Assembly (NCBI GenBank): GCA_965237485.1
Contig: CBDEFQ010000009.1
Location: 1,054,001 to 1,118,000, forward strand
Direction: 5' to 3'
Source: JAAELZ01 sp965237485
GTDB lineage: Bacteria > Pseudomonadota > Gammaproteobacteria > Arenicellales > Poriferihabitantaceae
DNA: 64,000 nt
Positions 53,007 through 60,909 of this stretch are shown here, piece after piece. Both the position numbers and the translations under genes were made by a program. The notes beneath the pieces are model-generated. The model did not search any database. It was not told the DNA's origin and saw nothing but the letters and a program-made list of their open reading frames with translations. The stretch's first letter is position 1. Every line of letters starts with the position of its first letter.

Positions 53007-53426
53007 TTACAGTATCTCTGGCGTTGGAGAAAACTCAAAAACTAATGGACTTTCATTACGCGTAAGCTGCCCGGGAATCCCTCTCATAGGAAATACTTCA
53101 TACCGATAAGACTGATTAATATTTAGCGTGTAATCGTTCCATCTGAAGCGTTGAAATGGGGCAGTAAGAGAACCTACATCATTTACTTGCCCATTATCTT
53201 CTGACCGAAACCTTTTATAGCCACCAAGCCATTTCAGCTCCAGAGTCTCTCCAGTGGCATCGGAAAACTCTGTGCGTCTAATTGAAAAGCCTTTTAGGCC
53301 TTCACGTAACATTGTGTCATCAAAACTCCAGCCAATAATTGCCGAGTGTGTGTCGACTAAGGCCGAGCCTGAATAAGGGCCTGCTATTGCTTTTGCAACG
53401 GGTGTGTAACTAAACATTTTTGTCAA
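53007..53426 (-). CDS. probable N-terminal fragment of a phospholipase D-like domain protein
   Basis: A 139-aa protein whose pattern (DTHSAIIGWSFDDTMLREGL, then GFSIRRTEFSDATGETLELKWLGGYKRF, then FQRFRWNDYTLNINQSYRYEVFPMRG) resembles the fibronectin/Ig-like N-terminal domain found ahead of PLD-type nuclease or lipase domains in large bacterial proteins. The HxK catalytic domain is absent: the frame stops at 53007 and MITE sequence follows about 140 bp on. I infer a truncated gene, but a stand-alone small protein cannot be excluded. Confidence 0.4.
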   Translation of the reverse strand: MTKMFSYTPVAKAIAGPYSGSALVDTHSAIIGWSFDDTMLREGLKGFSIRRTEFSDATGETLELKWLGGYKRFRSEDNGQVNDVGSLTAPFQRFRWNDYTLNINQSYRYEVFPMRGIPGQLTRNESPLVFEFSPTPEIL

Positions 53427-53518
53427 CTAGGTCTATATTTTCTATATCGGGTTTAAATAAGATTAATATTAAGGCTAGCATAGACCATTACTTACAAAAT
53501 GTGTCTAAAGTCACATGT

Positions 53519-53549
53519 AATATTTTTAGTATAAAACACTAAAAATATT
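53519..53549. other. AT-rich 12-bp inverted repeat left of the ICE end
   Basis: AATATTTTTAGT and ACTAAAAATATT are perfect arms separated by 7 bp, in a gene-free AT-rich stretch (53427-53740). It could be a bidirectional terminator or a recombinase/IHF-rich site near the attachment site. No other signal is seen in this stretch. Confidence 0.4.
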
Positions 53550-53742
53550 TTTCTATCTGAATTTATCTAACTAATATTTTTTGCTAAGGCATAAGCAATT
53601 ATTTTCATGCGGCGAAAGGCAGGCCTCTTATACACATTTGAATTGCTTATCATATGTGCTTAACTAAATAGTATAAGGATGTACAGAAAGTGCTAATTTA
53701 TACGATTGTTATGTGTGTGGACCACCTGAGTATAAATCAGGT

Positions 53743-53774
53743 GGTCGCGCGTTCGAGCCGCGCACGGCCCACCA
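53743..53774 (+). other. ICE attachment site: 3' end of a tRNA-Lys gene
   Basis: GGTCGCGCGTTCGAGCCGCG followed by CACGGCCCACCA is the T-arm, acceptor strand and CCA of a tRNA gene whose acceptor predicts a 5' GGGCCGT, as in tRNA-Lys. The D-arm and 5' acceptor strand are absent, and the anticodon-arm-like stem upstream (loop GTATAAA) is not that of tRNA-Lys. This is the duplicated 3' end left by site-specific integration; the intact tRNA should lie at the other end of the element, beside the integrase. PAPI-1/pKLC102-type ICEs use tRNA-Lys and place parA at this end, as here. Confidence 0.75.
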
Positions 53775-53825
53775 TTTACTTACATTTTCAAGATTCTAAA
53801 TTCTTTGGTTTAACCGGAGAAAAAT

Positions 53826-54623
53826 ATGATTTTGACAATGATATCGACAAAAGGCGGAGTTTGTAAAACAACCTTAACCGCTAACCTGGGTGGCTTTTTA
53901 GCCGACAAAGGCAATAAAGTATTGATGGTAGATGCGGATATTCAACCCGCACTGTCATCATGGTACCCCCTTAAGCATCAAGCCAAGCATGGCCTCACTC
54001 ACCTCATCACCAAGGCAAATACTGATGAGGTCATTTCAAAAACAGAACGAGACAACCTCGATCTCATCTATTCAGATGATCCTGAAGGTAGCCTACATAT
54101 CTTTATCCAAGGTTGTGCTGATGGACGACTTCGACTTCGATATACCCTCAACCAACTACGCGAAAAGTACGATTACATATTAATCGATACACAAGGTGCA
54201 TCTGGCCCCCTGCTTGACGCAGGAATATTTGCTGCAGATCTCCAACTTACACCCGTCTCTCCTGATACAGCCACTGTTCGTGAGCTTTCAAGAGGCACCA
54301 TCAGGGCCATAGCAGCAGCTCGTGATTCTGCATCACGCATGGGCATGACTGTCGCGCCTTTGTATGCAGTCATGGCCAAGTACACTAATACGAATGATGC
54401 AAAGACTGTTGCTATTGGTCTAAAAAAGCTAGTGGGTCGCGGTATAACCCGGTTTCTTAATACTGTCATTCCGTCAAAAACGGCATATACAACTTCCGCC
54501 ACCCTACAGGTCCCCGTGCATATTCACGACCCACGGCGAAAATCCAGTAAAGTACTCACTGGAGAAGACATTATGGTGTCACTGGCGGCTGAACTTATCA
54601 GCTTAAGAGATAAGGAGGTCTGA
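53826..54623 (+). CDS. ICE ParA-family ATPase (Soj-like)
   Basis: First gene of the ICE, a 265-aa ParA/Soj ATPase needed in related elements for maintenance of the excised circle. The deviant Walker A reads STKGGVCKTTLTANLGGFLAD: a cysteine stands where KGGVGKTT has glycine. The switch motif VDADIQPALSSWYPL and Walker B YDYILIDTQGASG are normal. RBS-like GGAGAAAAAT precedes the ATG. The parB-like gene follows 1 bp after the stop, preceded by a strong AAGGAGG site. I expect an active segregation ATPase, with the Cys substitution to be tested. Confidence 0.92.
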   Translation: MILTMISTKGGVCKTTLTANLGGFLADKGNKVLMVDADIQPALSSWYPLKHQAKHGLTHLITKANTDEVISKTERDNLDLIYSDDPEGSLHIFIQGCADGRLRLRYTLNQLREKYDYILIDTQGASGPLLDAGIFAADLQLTPVSPDTATVRELSRGTIRAIAAARDSASRMGMTVAPLYAVMAKYTNTNDAKTVAIGLKKLVGRGITRFLNTVIPSKTAYTTSATLQVPVHIHDPRRKSSKVLTGEDIMVSLAAELISLRDKEV

Positions 54624-54624
54624 T

Positions 54625-56247
54625 ATGGCAAAGAAAAGCTTAAAAGACGCTGATTTAGATTCCATCATTAATGCGGGTAGTTTTAACACTAAAGAACCAA
54701 CTGCTTTAGCTGATGCCGATCCAATTGCGCCGACTGCGATAAAGATCAACCTGGATGAGATCGAGCCGTTTGATAAAAACCCTCGTAGGGCCGCAAACAA
54801 ATCGCGTGAGGCGATTAAAGACACCATCATACAACAGGGCATAGATGCCCTATCCTTTCCAGTCACAAGGCGACCTGGACAGAGTCACTACATACCTAAT
54901 TCAGGTGGAAACACAAGACTCGATATAATGAATGAGTTGTATAAACAAACTCAGGATGAAAAGTATTATTGGATCAACACTACTTTTATACCCTATGTAG
55001 ATGAGACAACATTACTAATCAATCATCTCGGGGAAAATGACAACAGAGATTCAAATATCTTTATTGATAATGCCCTAGGAATCCGTGAGACCTACGAGCA
55101 ATATCTTAAAGATCACCCTGATGTAGATGAGATTAGCCAACGAGATTTTATCAATTTCCTTAAAGAGGCTGGACTTGGCTGTACACGCGAAGCCCTGCGC
55201 GCACAAAACTACGCCATCGATGAATTATACGCATACATACCTCAAGCGTTAGACAGCGGAACTGGAAGGCCACGAGTGGTTAGCCTAAAGAAGATTGAAA
55301 CGATATTCGGTAATTATTGGCAAGCACAATCACTACCGAATGATGAGTTTAAAGCGCACTGGCGCACTGTGTTATCTCAAAATGATTCATGGGATAGTTT
55401 TTGTGTTAATCAAATAGAATCTGATATTTTAGATATCGTTGCTGAAAGAGTCATCACTCAGCACATAGACTTTCCAGGATTACTGACCAGAGAAGCCATC
55501 CAAGGTGAGGCAGAAAAACTGCATTCCAGGCCAGATGCCCAGATTGCAACCTTATCAGAAGAACCTAACTACGGTTGGCCAACAGATGATGAAGATAGCA
55601 TTGATAGCAATAGTGATCACTCTAACGCGGCACCTTCATATACAAATTTAGCGGGTCCCACACTTTCTGATCTTGTCGATAAAGAACAAGTCGAACCCAG
55701 TAAAGCAGATGAGCAAGACGATGCAAAAATGCCAGGCATTCGTCCCCATCAACAATCTTCTAATGATTTAGCTTCCTTTAGAAACAAGTGCTATGCACTT
55801 TCATTAGACATAGCCACTGAGACCAGCTTGAGTGCTTTTATCAAACCACTGGACAGTGGCTTTGGGTTTTACATAGACGTTCCAGGTGAATATCTAGCAG
55901 ATGAAATGGCATCGTACTGGTGGTGGAAACTGTTCCTGATCGCCGCAATACATACTTTCGATAACTTTGAGAAGTTACCTGAATCATCACAGTTTAGAAA
56001 TATTGTAACGATCACTCGCAGCCAAAACCCTGCCATTGACAATGAAGATGTGCTCAAAGATGTGTTTGCTCAGATTCGTAGTTCGATAGGTGAATTCATT
56101 TGCAGTTACGAGAACATGTTGCAAATGCCTTATATCTTTGAATCCGAATTCATATCTACATCCCTATTCGATAAATACCTCTCGCTATTAGCCACTCGTA
56201 GAACAATAAGTGAGAAATTTTCGATGGGTGAACTGTGGGACATCTAA
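54625..56247 (+). CDS. PFGI-1-class ICE ParB family protein
   Basis: 540-aa protein of the ParB family found in PFGI-1/PAPI-1-class ICEs. The N-terminal ParB/Srx-like domain has KINLDEIEPFDKNPRRAANKSREAIKDTI, VTRRPGQSHYIPNSGGNTRLDIMNELY; a helical region with SQRDFINFLKEAGLGCTREALRAQNYAIDELY (helix-turn-helix-like) follows, and a long C-terminal part (about 400-540) is element-specific. Directly behind parA with a strong ribosome-binding site. Its DNA site may be the palindrome family found 1-9 kb downstream; that link is inference. Confidence 0.88.
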   Translation: MAKKSLKDADLDSIINAGSFNTKEPTALADADPIAPTAIKINLDEIEPFDKNPRRAANKSREAIKDTIIQQGIDALSFPVTRRPGQSHYIPNSGGNTRLDIMNELYKQTQDEKYYWINTTFIPYVDETTLLINHLGENDNRDSNIFIDNALGIRETYEQYLKDHPDVDEISQRDFINFLKEAGLGCTREALRAQNYAIDELYAYIPQALDSGTGRPRVVSLKKIETIFGNYWQAQSLPNDEFKAHWRTVLSQNDSWDSFCVNQIESDILDIVAERVITQHIDFPGLLTREAIQGEAEKLHSRPDAQIATLSEEPNYGWPTDDEDSIDSNSDHSNAAPSYTNLAGPTLSDLVDKEQVEPSKADEQDDAKMPGIRPHQQSSNDLASFRNKCYALSLDIATETSLSAFIKPLDSGFGFYIDVPGEYLADEMASYWWWKLFLIAAIHTFDNFEKLPESSQFRNIVTITRSQNPAIDNEDVLKDVFAQIRSSIGEFICSYENMLQMPYIFESEFISTSLFDKYLSLLATRRTISEKFSMGELWDI

Positions 56248-56260
56248 CAGAGATTGGGTT

Positions 56261-56863
56261 ATGAGTACAAACAATCATAAATCCCCGCAGGAGATCACTA
56301 ATTTACTGATGGATACGCTGATCTCGATTGTGGCCACGGGTAATCACAACAGCACTCTGGGCAATTTCTTCGGCTTATCTCATCTTCCTGATGATGATAT
56401 CGCAGCCTTAAAAGCACTGACCAAGGAGGGCACCGAAGAAAGCCGCAGACGATTACGCAAGTCTGCGCATTCAATTATCAGTATCCGTTTAAACCGCAAG
56501 AACATCAGTGCAGCTTGTTCAATTATTTCAGACGATCTAGCGAAGAATAAGTTAATTGGCGACCTGATCAGGCGTCAAGCCCCTTATCCCATGATGTTTG
56601 AATATTTTGGACTCAACATAAACGAAGTATCAGGATTGCGAAAACGCCTTGGCGTGAAAATCTCAGGCGGCCGACCAAGTGAATTGTCTCAATCCGAGAT
56701 GGAGAAAACTTACGCCAGCTACAAAATACATCAATCCCGTTATAGCCCTGATGTAGAACCCTATCGTGAAGCACGGTTATGTAAGGCCATTTATGACGAT
56801 ACCTTAAATATCTCGATGGCCAAAATTTATTCATTCGTATCAGAAATGAAAAATGATGCCTAA
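56261..56863 (+). CDS. DUF2857-family ICE protein
   Basis: Small protein (200 aa) in the position held by DUF2857 genes in SPI-7/PAPI-1-type elements. The start is placed at the ATG in GGGTTATGAGTACAA (MSTNNHKSPQEITNLLMDTL); the longer frame from 56210 overlaps parB. A helical N-terminal part is followed by a MMFEYFGLNINEVSGLRKRLG segment that resembles a helix-turn-helix, and by SGGRPSELSQSEMEKTYASY. In related elements these may be regulators; the role is not shown. It overlaps the next gene by 11 bp. Confidence 0.7.
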   Translation: MSTNNHKSPQEITNLLMDTLISIVATGNHNSTLGNFFGLSHLPDDDIAALKALTKEGTEESRRRLRKSAHSIISIRLNRKNISAACSIISDDLAKNKLIGDLIRRQAPYPMMFEYFGLNINEVSGLRKRLGVKISGGRPSELSQSEMEKTYASYKIHQSRYSPDVEPYREARLCKAIYDDTLNISMAKIYSFVSEMKNDA

Positions 56864-58337
56864 CAAAGAGGTCCCACCCCATATCTCGACTTTGATCGAG
56901 AATGCCAAGTTGCATCGGGCAAGTACCGATCAGCTGGTGTTATTAGGGTCGGTTCAAGACCCTGTTCCGAGGTTATTGATTATAGATCGAGACCTACCCC
57001 ATTTAGCGGTGCGTATATGGGCCTATTTTAGGTCACGTATAAATCCAGATCAGGAAGCCTCTAAATGCCCTGTATTTAACGAAACAATGACCGATCTGGG
57101 CGTGGCGTCAAAAGAGACATTATCGGACAGTGTGGCACTTCTGAGAGCTACACGTTGGCTGTCGGTTATTGAACGATTAAAAGATGGTCGAAATTATAAC
57201 CGTGGACAGATATACGGACTACATACCGAACCCATTAGCATCGCAGATGCCATGGTTCTGGATGAGGAATACATTGAGGTATTAAATAAATTAGCTACTC
57301 ACAGAATAAATCGTAATTATGCCTCTATTGGGAAACAACTATTAAATAGCGCGGAATTACACTTTGAAGATCAAAGTCAATCCGCCCTACCAAAATTAGA
57401 ACAGCAACTTGAAGCAAATTTAGCGCTTTCAAACCCTTCATCTGGAAATATGTTTTTCCAGCGGAGAGTACAAAAATCTACTGGCCTCAGTGAGGCCACC
57501 CCTAAACTGAACGAAAATTTCGCTTCTAAAATCACTGGCCTCAGTGAGGCCACCCCTAAACTGAACGAAAATTTCGCTTCTAAAATCACTGGCCTCAGTG
57601 AGGCCACCCCTAAACTGAACGAAAATTTCGCTTCTAAAATCACTGGCCTCAGTGAGGCCACCCCTAAAGGTCGGTACGAATTTCGTACCGACGTACCGTT
57701 AATCCACAATAAGGCACCGTCTAGTGAATTTCAACCCACTGGCCTCAGTGAGGCCACCCCAAATTCAGGGGGTCGGTACGAAATTCGTACCGACCCAACG
57801 AAAAATCGTACCGCCCAAAGTAGTAGTAGTTATTTAAATAAAAAAACTACTACTACAAATACAGATTTGAGCCATTGTGAAAATGTCGACCACTCTGATA
57901 CTGGCCTCAGTGAGGCCACCCCTAATTCAGACAAAATTTCCGAATTAATCTTTCATCAAAATTTAAACCTGAATCAAAACCAACAGCAACTTGGCATCCT
58001 GGCGCTTGAGCGAGTTGACCCAAAATATCGACAACTGATCATCGATGAAGTGGCTGCAAGGACAAAGATCGCCAGCATTGACCCAGACAACCATGGTTCA
58101 GTGCGTTCACCCGTTGCTTACATCCAATGGCATTGTCAGCAAATCTCTCAGGGGAAGATGATGCTGACTGGCCGACACCCTGACAGCGTCGAGGATCCTG
58201 AGCAGAAAAAGAAACATCTTCGTAAGCAAAGTGAAGAACAGCACAAGGCATTGGAGCAACAACTAGAACAAGCTCACGACGAAAGAATTAAAAAATACCA
58301 AGCATCACAGGAGCGAAACAAAGCACAAAATGAATAA
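56853..58337 (+). CDS. STY4528-family ICE replication protein with palindromic repeat insert
   Basis: 494-aa protein in the place and with the N-terminal features of the STY4528 pathogenicity-island replication family: VPRLLIIDRDLPHLAVRIWAYF, TDLGVASKETLSDSVALLRATRWLSVIERL and GQIYGLHTEPISIADAMVLDEEY. A lysine/glutamine-rich helical C terminus (about 440-494) ends it. Residues about 210-355 are unusual: the DNA there contains three 54-bp direct repeats, each translating to TGLSEATPKLNENFASKI, further TGLSEATP copies, and two large palindromes. The insert looks like an origin or binding-site cluster that also has to be translated. It overlaps the small repeat ORF downstream. Confidence 0.8.
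   Translation: MMPNKEVPPHISTLIENAKLHRASTDQLVLLGSVQDPVPRLLIIDRDLPHLAVRIWAYFRSRINPDQEASKCPVFNETMTDLGVASKETLSDSVALLRATRWLSVIERLKDGRNYNRGQIYGLHTEPISIADAMVLDEEYIEVLNKLATHRINRNYASIGKQLLNSAELHFEDQSQSALPKLEQQLEANLALSNPSSGNMFFQRRVQKSTGLSEATPKLNENFASKITGLSEATPKLNENFASKITGLSEATPKLNENFASKITGLSEATPKGRYEFRTDVPLIHNKAPSSEFQPTGLSEATPNSGGRYEIRTDPTKNRTAQSSSSYLNKKTTTTNTDLSHCENVDHSDTGLSEATPNSDKISELIFHQNLNLNQNQQQLGILALERVDPKYRQLIIDEVAARTKIASIDPDNHGSVRSPVAYIQWHCQQISQGKMMLTGRHPDSVEDPEQKKKHLRKQSEEQHKALEQQLEQAHDERIKKYQASQERNKAQNE
57482..57660 (+). repeat. three 54-bp iterons plus a fourth half unit in the replication gene
   Basis: Units at 57482, 57536 and 57590 are identical; each begins with TGGCCTCAGTGAGGCCA and ends AAAATCAC. 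A fourth copy of the palindrome (57644-57660) is followed by different sequence. A fifth complete unit lies outside the gene at 58419-58472. More palindrome copies in the gene: 57740-57756 and 57902-57918. All stay in the same reading frame. Confidence 0.97.
57670..57692. repeat. 23-bp palindrome GTCGGTACGAA-t-TTCGTACCGAC
   Basis: Perfect 11-bp arms around one central base, directly after the iterons. A second, longer copy is at 57771-57795. Two different palindrome families so close together suggest two binding proteins or an origin. Confidence 0.9.
57771..57795. repeat. 25-bp palindrome GGTCGGTACGAA-a-TTCGTACCGACC
   Basis: Second copy of the palindrome at 57670 with 12-bp arms and the central base changed from t to a. 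Confidence 0.9.
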
Positions 58338-58518
58338 ACCACCGATATTTTACTGCTGGCCTCACTGTGGCCACACCCAAAACAACGAAATTAGCGATTT
58401 TTTCGCTGATTCTGACACTGGCCTCAGTGAGGCCACCCCCAAACTGAACGAAAATTTCGCTTCTAAAATCACTGGCCTCAGTGAGGCCAGACATTATCGA
58501 CATGGAGGTAATCAATGA
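58330..58518 (+). CDS. 62-aa ORF built from the palindromic repeats, coupled at both ends
   Basis: Starts in ATGAATAA overlapping the stop of the replication gene and ends in ATGA overlapping the start of the methylase gene, with AGGAG 15 bp before the start. The second half repeats the TGLSEATPKLNENFASKI unit, and the palindrome copies at 58419 and 58473 keep the same frame as in the upstream gene; the degenerate copy at 58357-58373 does not. It may be a detached C-terminal part of a larger repeat region or a leader that couples translation. Function unknown. Confidence 0.4.
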   Translation: MNKPPIFYCWPHCGHTQNNEISDFFADSDTGLSEATPKLNENFASKITGLSEARHYRHGGNQ

Positions 58519-59393
58519 ATATTGACACAAAAATCCCCAAACCTATCTTCCGCTACCACGGCGGCAAGTGGAAACTCGCGCCGTGGATCATCAGCCACAT
58601 GCCAGAGCATCAAAGCTATGTTGAGCCATATTGCGGCGCTGCAAGTGTATTGCTGAACAAAATACCTGTCAGGGAAGAAATCATTAATGATCTGAATGAT
58701 CGGCTGATTTCAGTGTTCAATGTCTTGCGCCATCCAGAGAAAAGAAAACAACTACAGGAGGCACTGCGATTCACGCCCTATTCCAGAACGGAGTTCATCA
58801 ACTGCTCAGAACCTTCTTCAAATCCTGTTGAGGGTGCTCGAAGGATGTTCGTATTAAGTCACCAATCCTACGGAAGCATCGGTGTTTCCAGTGACAAGAA
58901 GTCGGGCTGGCGCAGAGGTAATCGTGTCAATGGTCGCAGTACCGCCACCGAGTGGTTAGACATCCCTGACCTGCTAGGTCAGTGGGCAAAACGATTATCT
59001 GGGGTATTTATTGAAAACATGAATGCGATCCAATTAATAGAACAAACAGACAGTGAAGACACACTGTTTTATGTTGACCCACCCTATGTTTTAGATACCC
59101 GCTCAAAGAATGCCAGAGGCAATTACAAATTTGAAATGACCCAGGATGATCATGCGGCATTAGCACGTTGTCTTGAGAACACCCAAGGAATGGTGATCTT
59201 AAGTGGCTATCCAAGTGACTTGTATGATCGCCAACTATTTAACCATTGGCAGCGCATTGAAAAACCAAGTTCTACGGATATCCGCGAAGTAATTTGGCTT
59301 TCGCCCAACACAACCGCGCGATTAAACAAGCAATCTCGACAACGCAGTTTGTTTAGTTCAGAGCCAACAATTAAACTCACCAATCAACAATAA
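58515..59393 (+). CDS. D12-class DNA adenine methyltransferase (Dam-like)
   Basis: N6-adenine methyltransferase of 292 aa. Motif I region FRYHGGKWKLAPWIISHMP, the NDLNDRLISVFNVLRHP segment and the catalytic DPPY in DTLFYVDPPYVLDTRS are in alpha-class (Dam/D12) order. Specificity is not inferable; GATC is possible. No restriction enzyme is adjacent, so it is a solitary methylase, perhaps protecting ICE DNA during transfer or marking its origin. The start follows GGAGGTAATCA. The stop is 6 bp before a palindrome site. Confidence 0.9.
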   Translation: MNIDTKIPKPIFRYHGGKWKLAPWIISHMPEHQSYVEPYCGAASVLLNKIPVREEIINDLNDRLISVFNVLRHPEKRKQLQEALRFTPYSRTEFINCSEPSSNPVEGARRMFVLSHQSYGSIGVSSDKKSGWRRGNRVNGRSTATEWLDIPDLLGQWAKRLSGVFIENMNAIQLIEQTDSEDTLFYVDPPYVLDTRSKNARGNYKFEMTQDDHAALARCLENTQGMVILSGYPSDLYDRQLFNHWQRIEKPSSTDIREVIWLSPNTTARLNKQSRQRSLFSSEPTIKLTNQQ

Positions 59394-59399
59394 AAACGC

Positions 59400-59416
59400 T
59401 GGCCTCACTGAGGCCA
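59400..59416. repeat. intergenic copy of the 17-bp ICE palindrome (after the methylase gene)
   Basis: TGGCCTCACTGAGGCCA, central base C, so in reverse orientation to the coding copies, and flanked by GC on both sides. Six bp after the methylase stop and 17 bp before the next start codon. Confidence 0.95.
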
Positions 59417-59433
59417 GCTCGAGAGGATAAATC

Positions 59434-60414
59434 ATGTCACAAAATAATCTACCTGGTCGCCTGGCAAGCTCATTCACCCTACTCCTGGATACCGATCAAG
59501 CAACACGTGCTTTGCGGGGTCGTCAGCCAGCGGCTGACAACAAAACGCGCATTAGCGGTTTGTATGAGTTCTCATCACGTCTATCAACGATTTATACGGG
59601 AACCGAAGCAGGTGATCCATTTGCTGTTTATGCTTTAGTCCTGACAGAAGAAAGCATGGACAACATCAGCAAGGAATTTGATCAACGAGAAAATCAAATT
59701 GAAGCTTATAAGCAGGATGTAAACAGCAGCAAGTTAATCTCGCCAAGACCCTATTCCGAAAAACCCGCCGAGTTCACGCTAACGGTATCGCATTATGGCG
59801 CAGCAGCGGCCAGATTGATTTTGCGTTATGACAATCTGATTTTAGAAATATCTAATTTGGTTCATCTCAATTATCCAGAAGTAACCCAAAAAACCAAGCG
59901 ACAATGGGTTAACCAACTGGGAAAACTACTGCGATCATTGTTGCACAGTTGTGCCAACTATCGATATACGGGCGTTAAGAAACTGGACTTGGAGCAAAAC
60001 AACCAACTGGCGAATTTGGCAATAGATAAACTGATTGATTCCAAGTTTATCGAACTGCGCAACTTCGGCGAAAGCAAAGACGAGGCAATCGAGTTCTTTG
60101 CTACCTACCCTTACACACCTAAGTATGGCCCAGAGGAAGTGACTGACAAGCAAGTATTTGTCAACAGAACCAAGCGCGAAGGCGGTGTGCCAAATACTAA
60201 CGGTAAATCTAATTCTAGATACTCAATGTTTATCAAATCGGCTGGCACAGATGAAAGTGCGGATAAGCCATCTAAAGCGGATAAGCCATCTAAAGGGCCT
60301 TTTAAAGGTAGGGAGGTTAAAAAAACCGCAAAAAAGAAAGTCACCAAGAAAAAAGCCACGACCAAAAAGAAAGTGGCAAAGAAGTCGTCCACTAAAAAAG
60401 CCAGCACTAAATAG
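59434..60414 (+). CDS. PFL_4669-family ICE protein with lysine-rich C-terminal tail
   Basis: 326-aa protein of the PFL_4669 family found in PFGI-1-class ICEs. Core (about residues 1-235): GRLASSFTLLLDTDQATRALRGR, ISGLYEFSSRLSTIYTG, GDPFAVYALVL and SLLHSCANYRYTGVKK. The last 60 residues are lysine/alanine/threonine-rich (VKKTAKKKVTKKKATTKKK), resembling histone H1-like DNA-binding tails and absent, as far as I know, from typical family members. This suggests an added non-specific DNA-binding part. A palindrome site follows directly after the stop. Confidence 0.78.
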   Translation: MSQNNLPGRLASSFTLLLDTDQATRALRGRQPAADNKTRISGLYEFSSRLSTIYTGTEAGDPFAVYALVLTEESMDNISKEFDQRENQIEAYKQDVNSSKLISPRPYSEKPAEFTLTVSHYGAAAARLILRYDNLILEISNLVHLNYPEVTQKTKRQWVNQLGKLLRSLLHSCANYRYTGVKKLDLEQNNQLANLAIDKLIDSKFIELRNFGESKDEAIEFFATYPYTPKYGPEEVTDKQVFVNRTKREGGVPNTNGKSNSRYSMFIKSAGTDESADKPSKADKPSKGPFKGREVKKTAKKKVTKKKATTKKKVAKKSSTKKASTK

Positions 60415-60415
60415 C

Positions 60416-60432
60416 TGGCCTCACTGAGGCCA
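60416..60432. repeat. intergenic copy of the 17-bp ICE palindrome (after PFL_4669)
   Basis: TGGCCTCACTGAGGCCA beginning 1 bp after the TAG stop codon. Confidence 0.95.
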
Positions 60433-60455
60433 GAGAATTAAAAGATTACGAAACG

Positions 60456-60899
60456 ATGAATCAACTGAAACCAAAATTTGGAGTATTGACGGAACAACTT
60501 AACCTTGTTGAAGGAAATCTTGTTGAACTTAAAGATGAGATATCGACAGTAATTGAAGAATCGAAAGACCTGGCACAGACATATGAAACAGGCATCTTTC
60601 TAACTCGCCATATTTCAGGAGGGCGTATCTATCTTCGCTGGCGAATTCGCCATGCGGTTAATAACAACCGCAGTTACATCAATCTAATCTCACCGAGCGG
60701 CATCGCCTTATTACGCAAACTACCTAATGAAGCTGTTCGCCAGATGAAGCATCTCGATTTACGTTGCCAGGTACTTAACTATCACTATTCAGTTGAGTTC
60801 TCAAAACGTAAATCACTTAAGCAGTTCCTAACTCATCTTTCCGCATGGAAAAGTGCATTAGGAGCCACACCAACAGGCCAAAGTTTTGGTCACAACTAG
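60456..60899 (+). CDS. DUF3158-family ICE protein
   Basis: 147-aa protein between the PFL_4669 gene and the SSB-like gene, the place of DUF3158 genes in PAPI-1-type elements. Family-like stretch LTRHISGGRIYLRWRIRHAV and helical ends (LVELKDEISTVIEESKDLA; FSKRKSLKQFLTHLSAW) support this. Function unknown. The SSB-like gene begins 11 bp after its stop. Confidence 0.6.
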   Translation: MNQLKPKFGVLTEQLNLVEGNLVELKDEISTVIEESKDLAQTYETGIFLTRHISGGRIYLRWRIRHAVNNNRSYINLISPSGIALLRKLPNEAVRQMKHLDLRCQVLNYHYSVEFSKRKSLKQFLTHLSAWKSALGATPTGQSFGHN

Positions 60900-60909
60900 G
60901 ATTTTAATT

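Noticed and set aside
53701..53774. A complete tRNA gene
   Set aside because: No D-arm or 5' acceptor strand and the anticodon-like loop is not that of tRNA-Lys; only the 3' end is present, as expected for an attachment site.
57377..57709. 110-codon antisense frame in the replication gene
   Set aside because: It results from the palindromic iterons being open on both strands.
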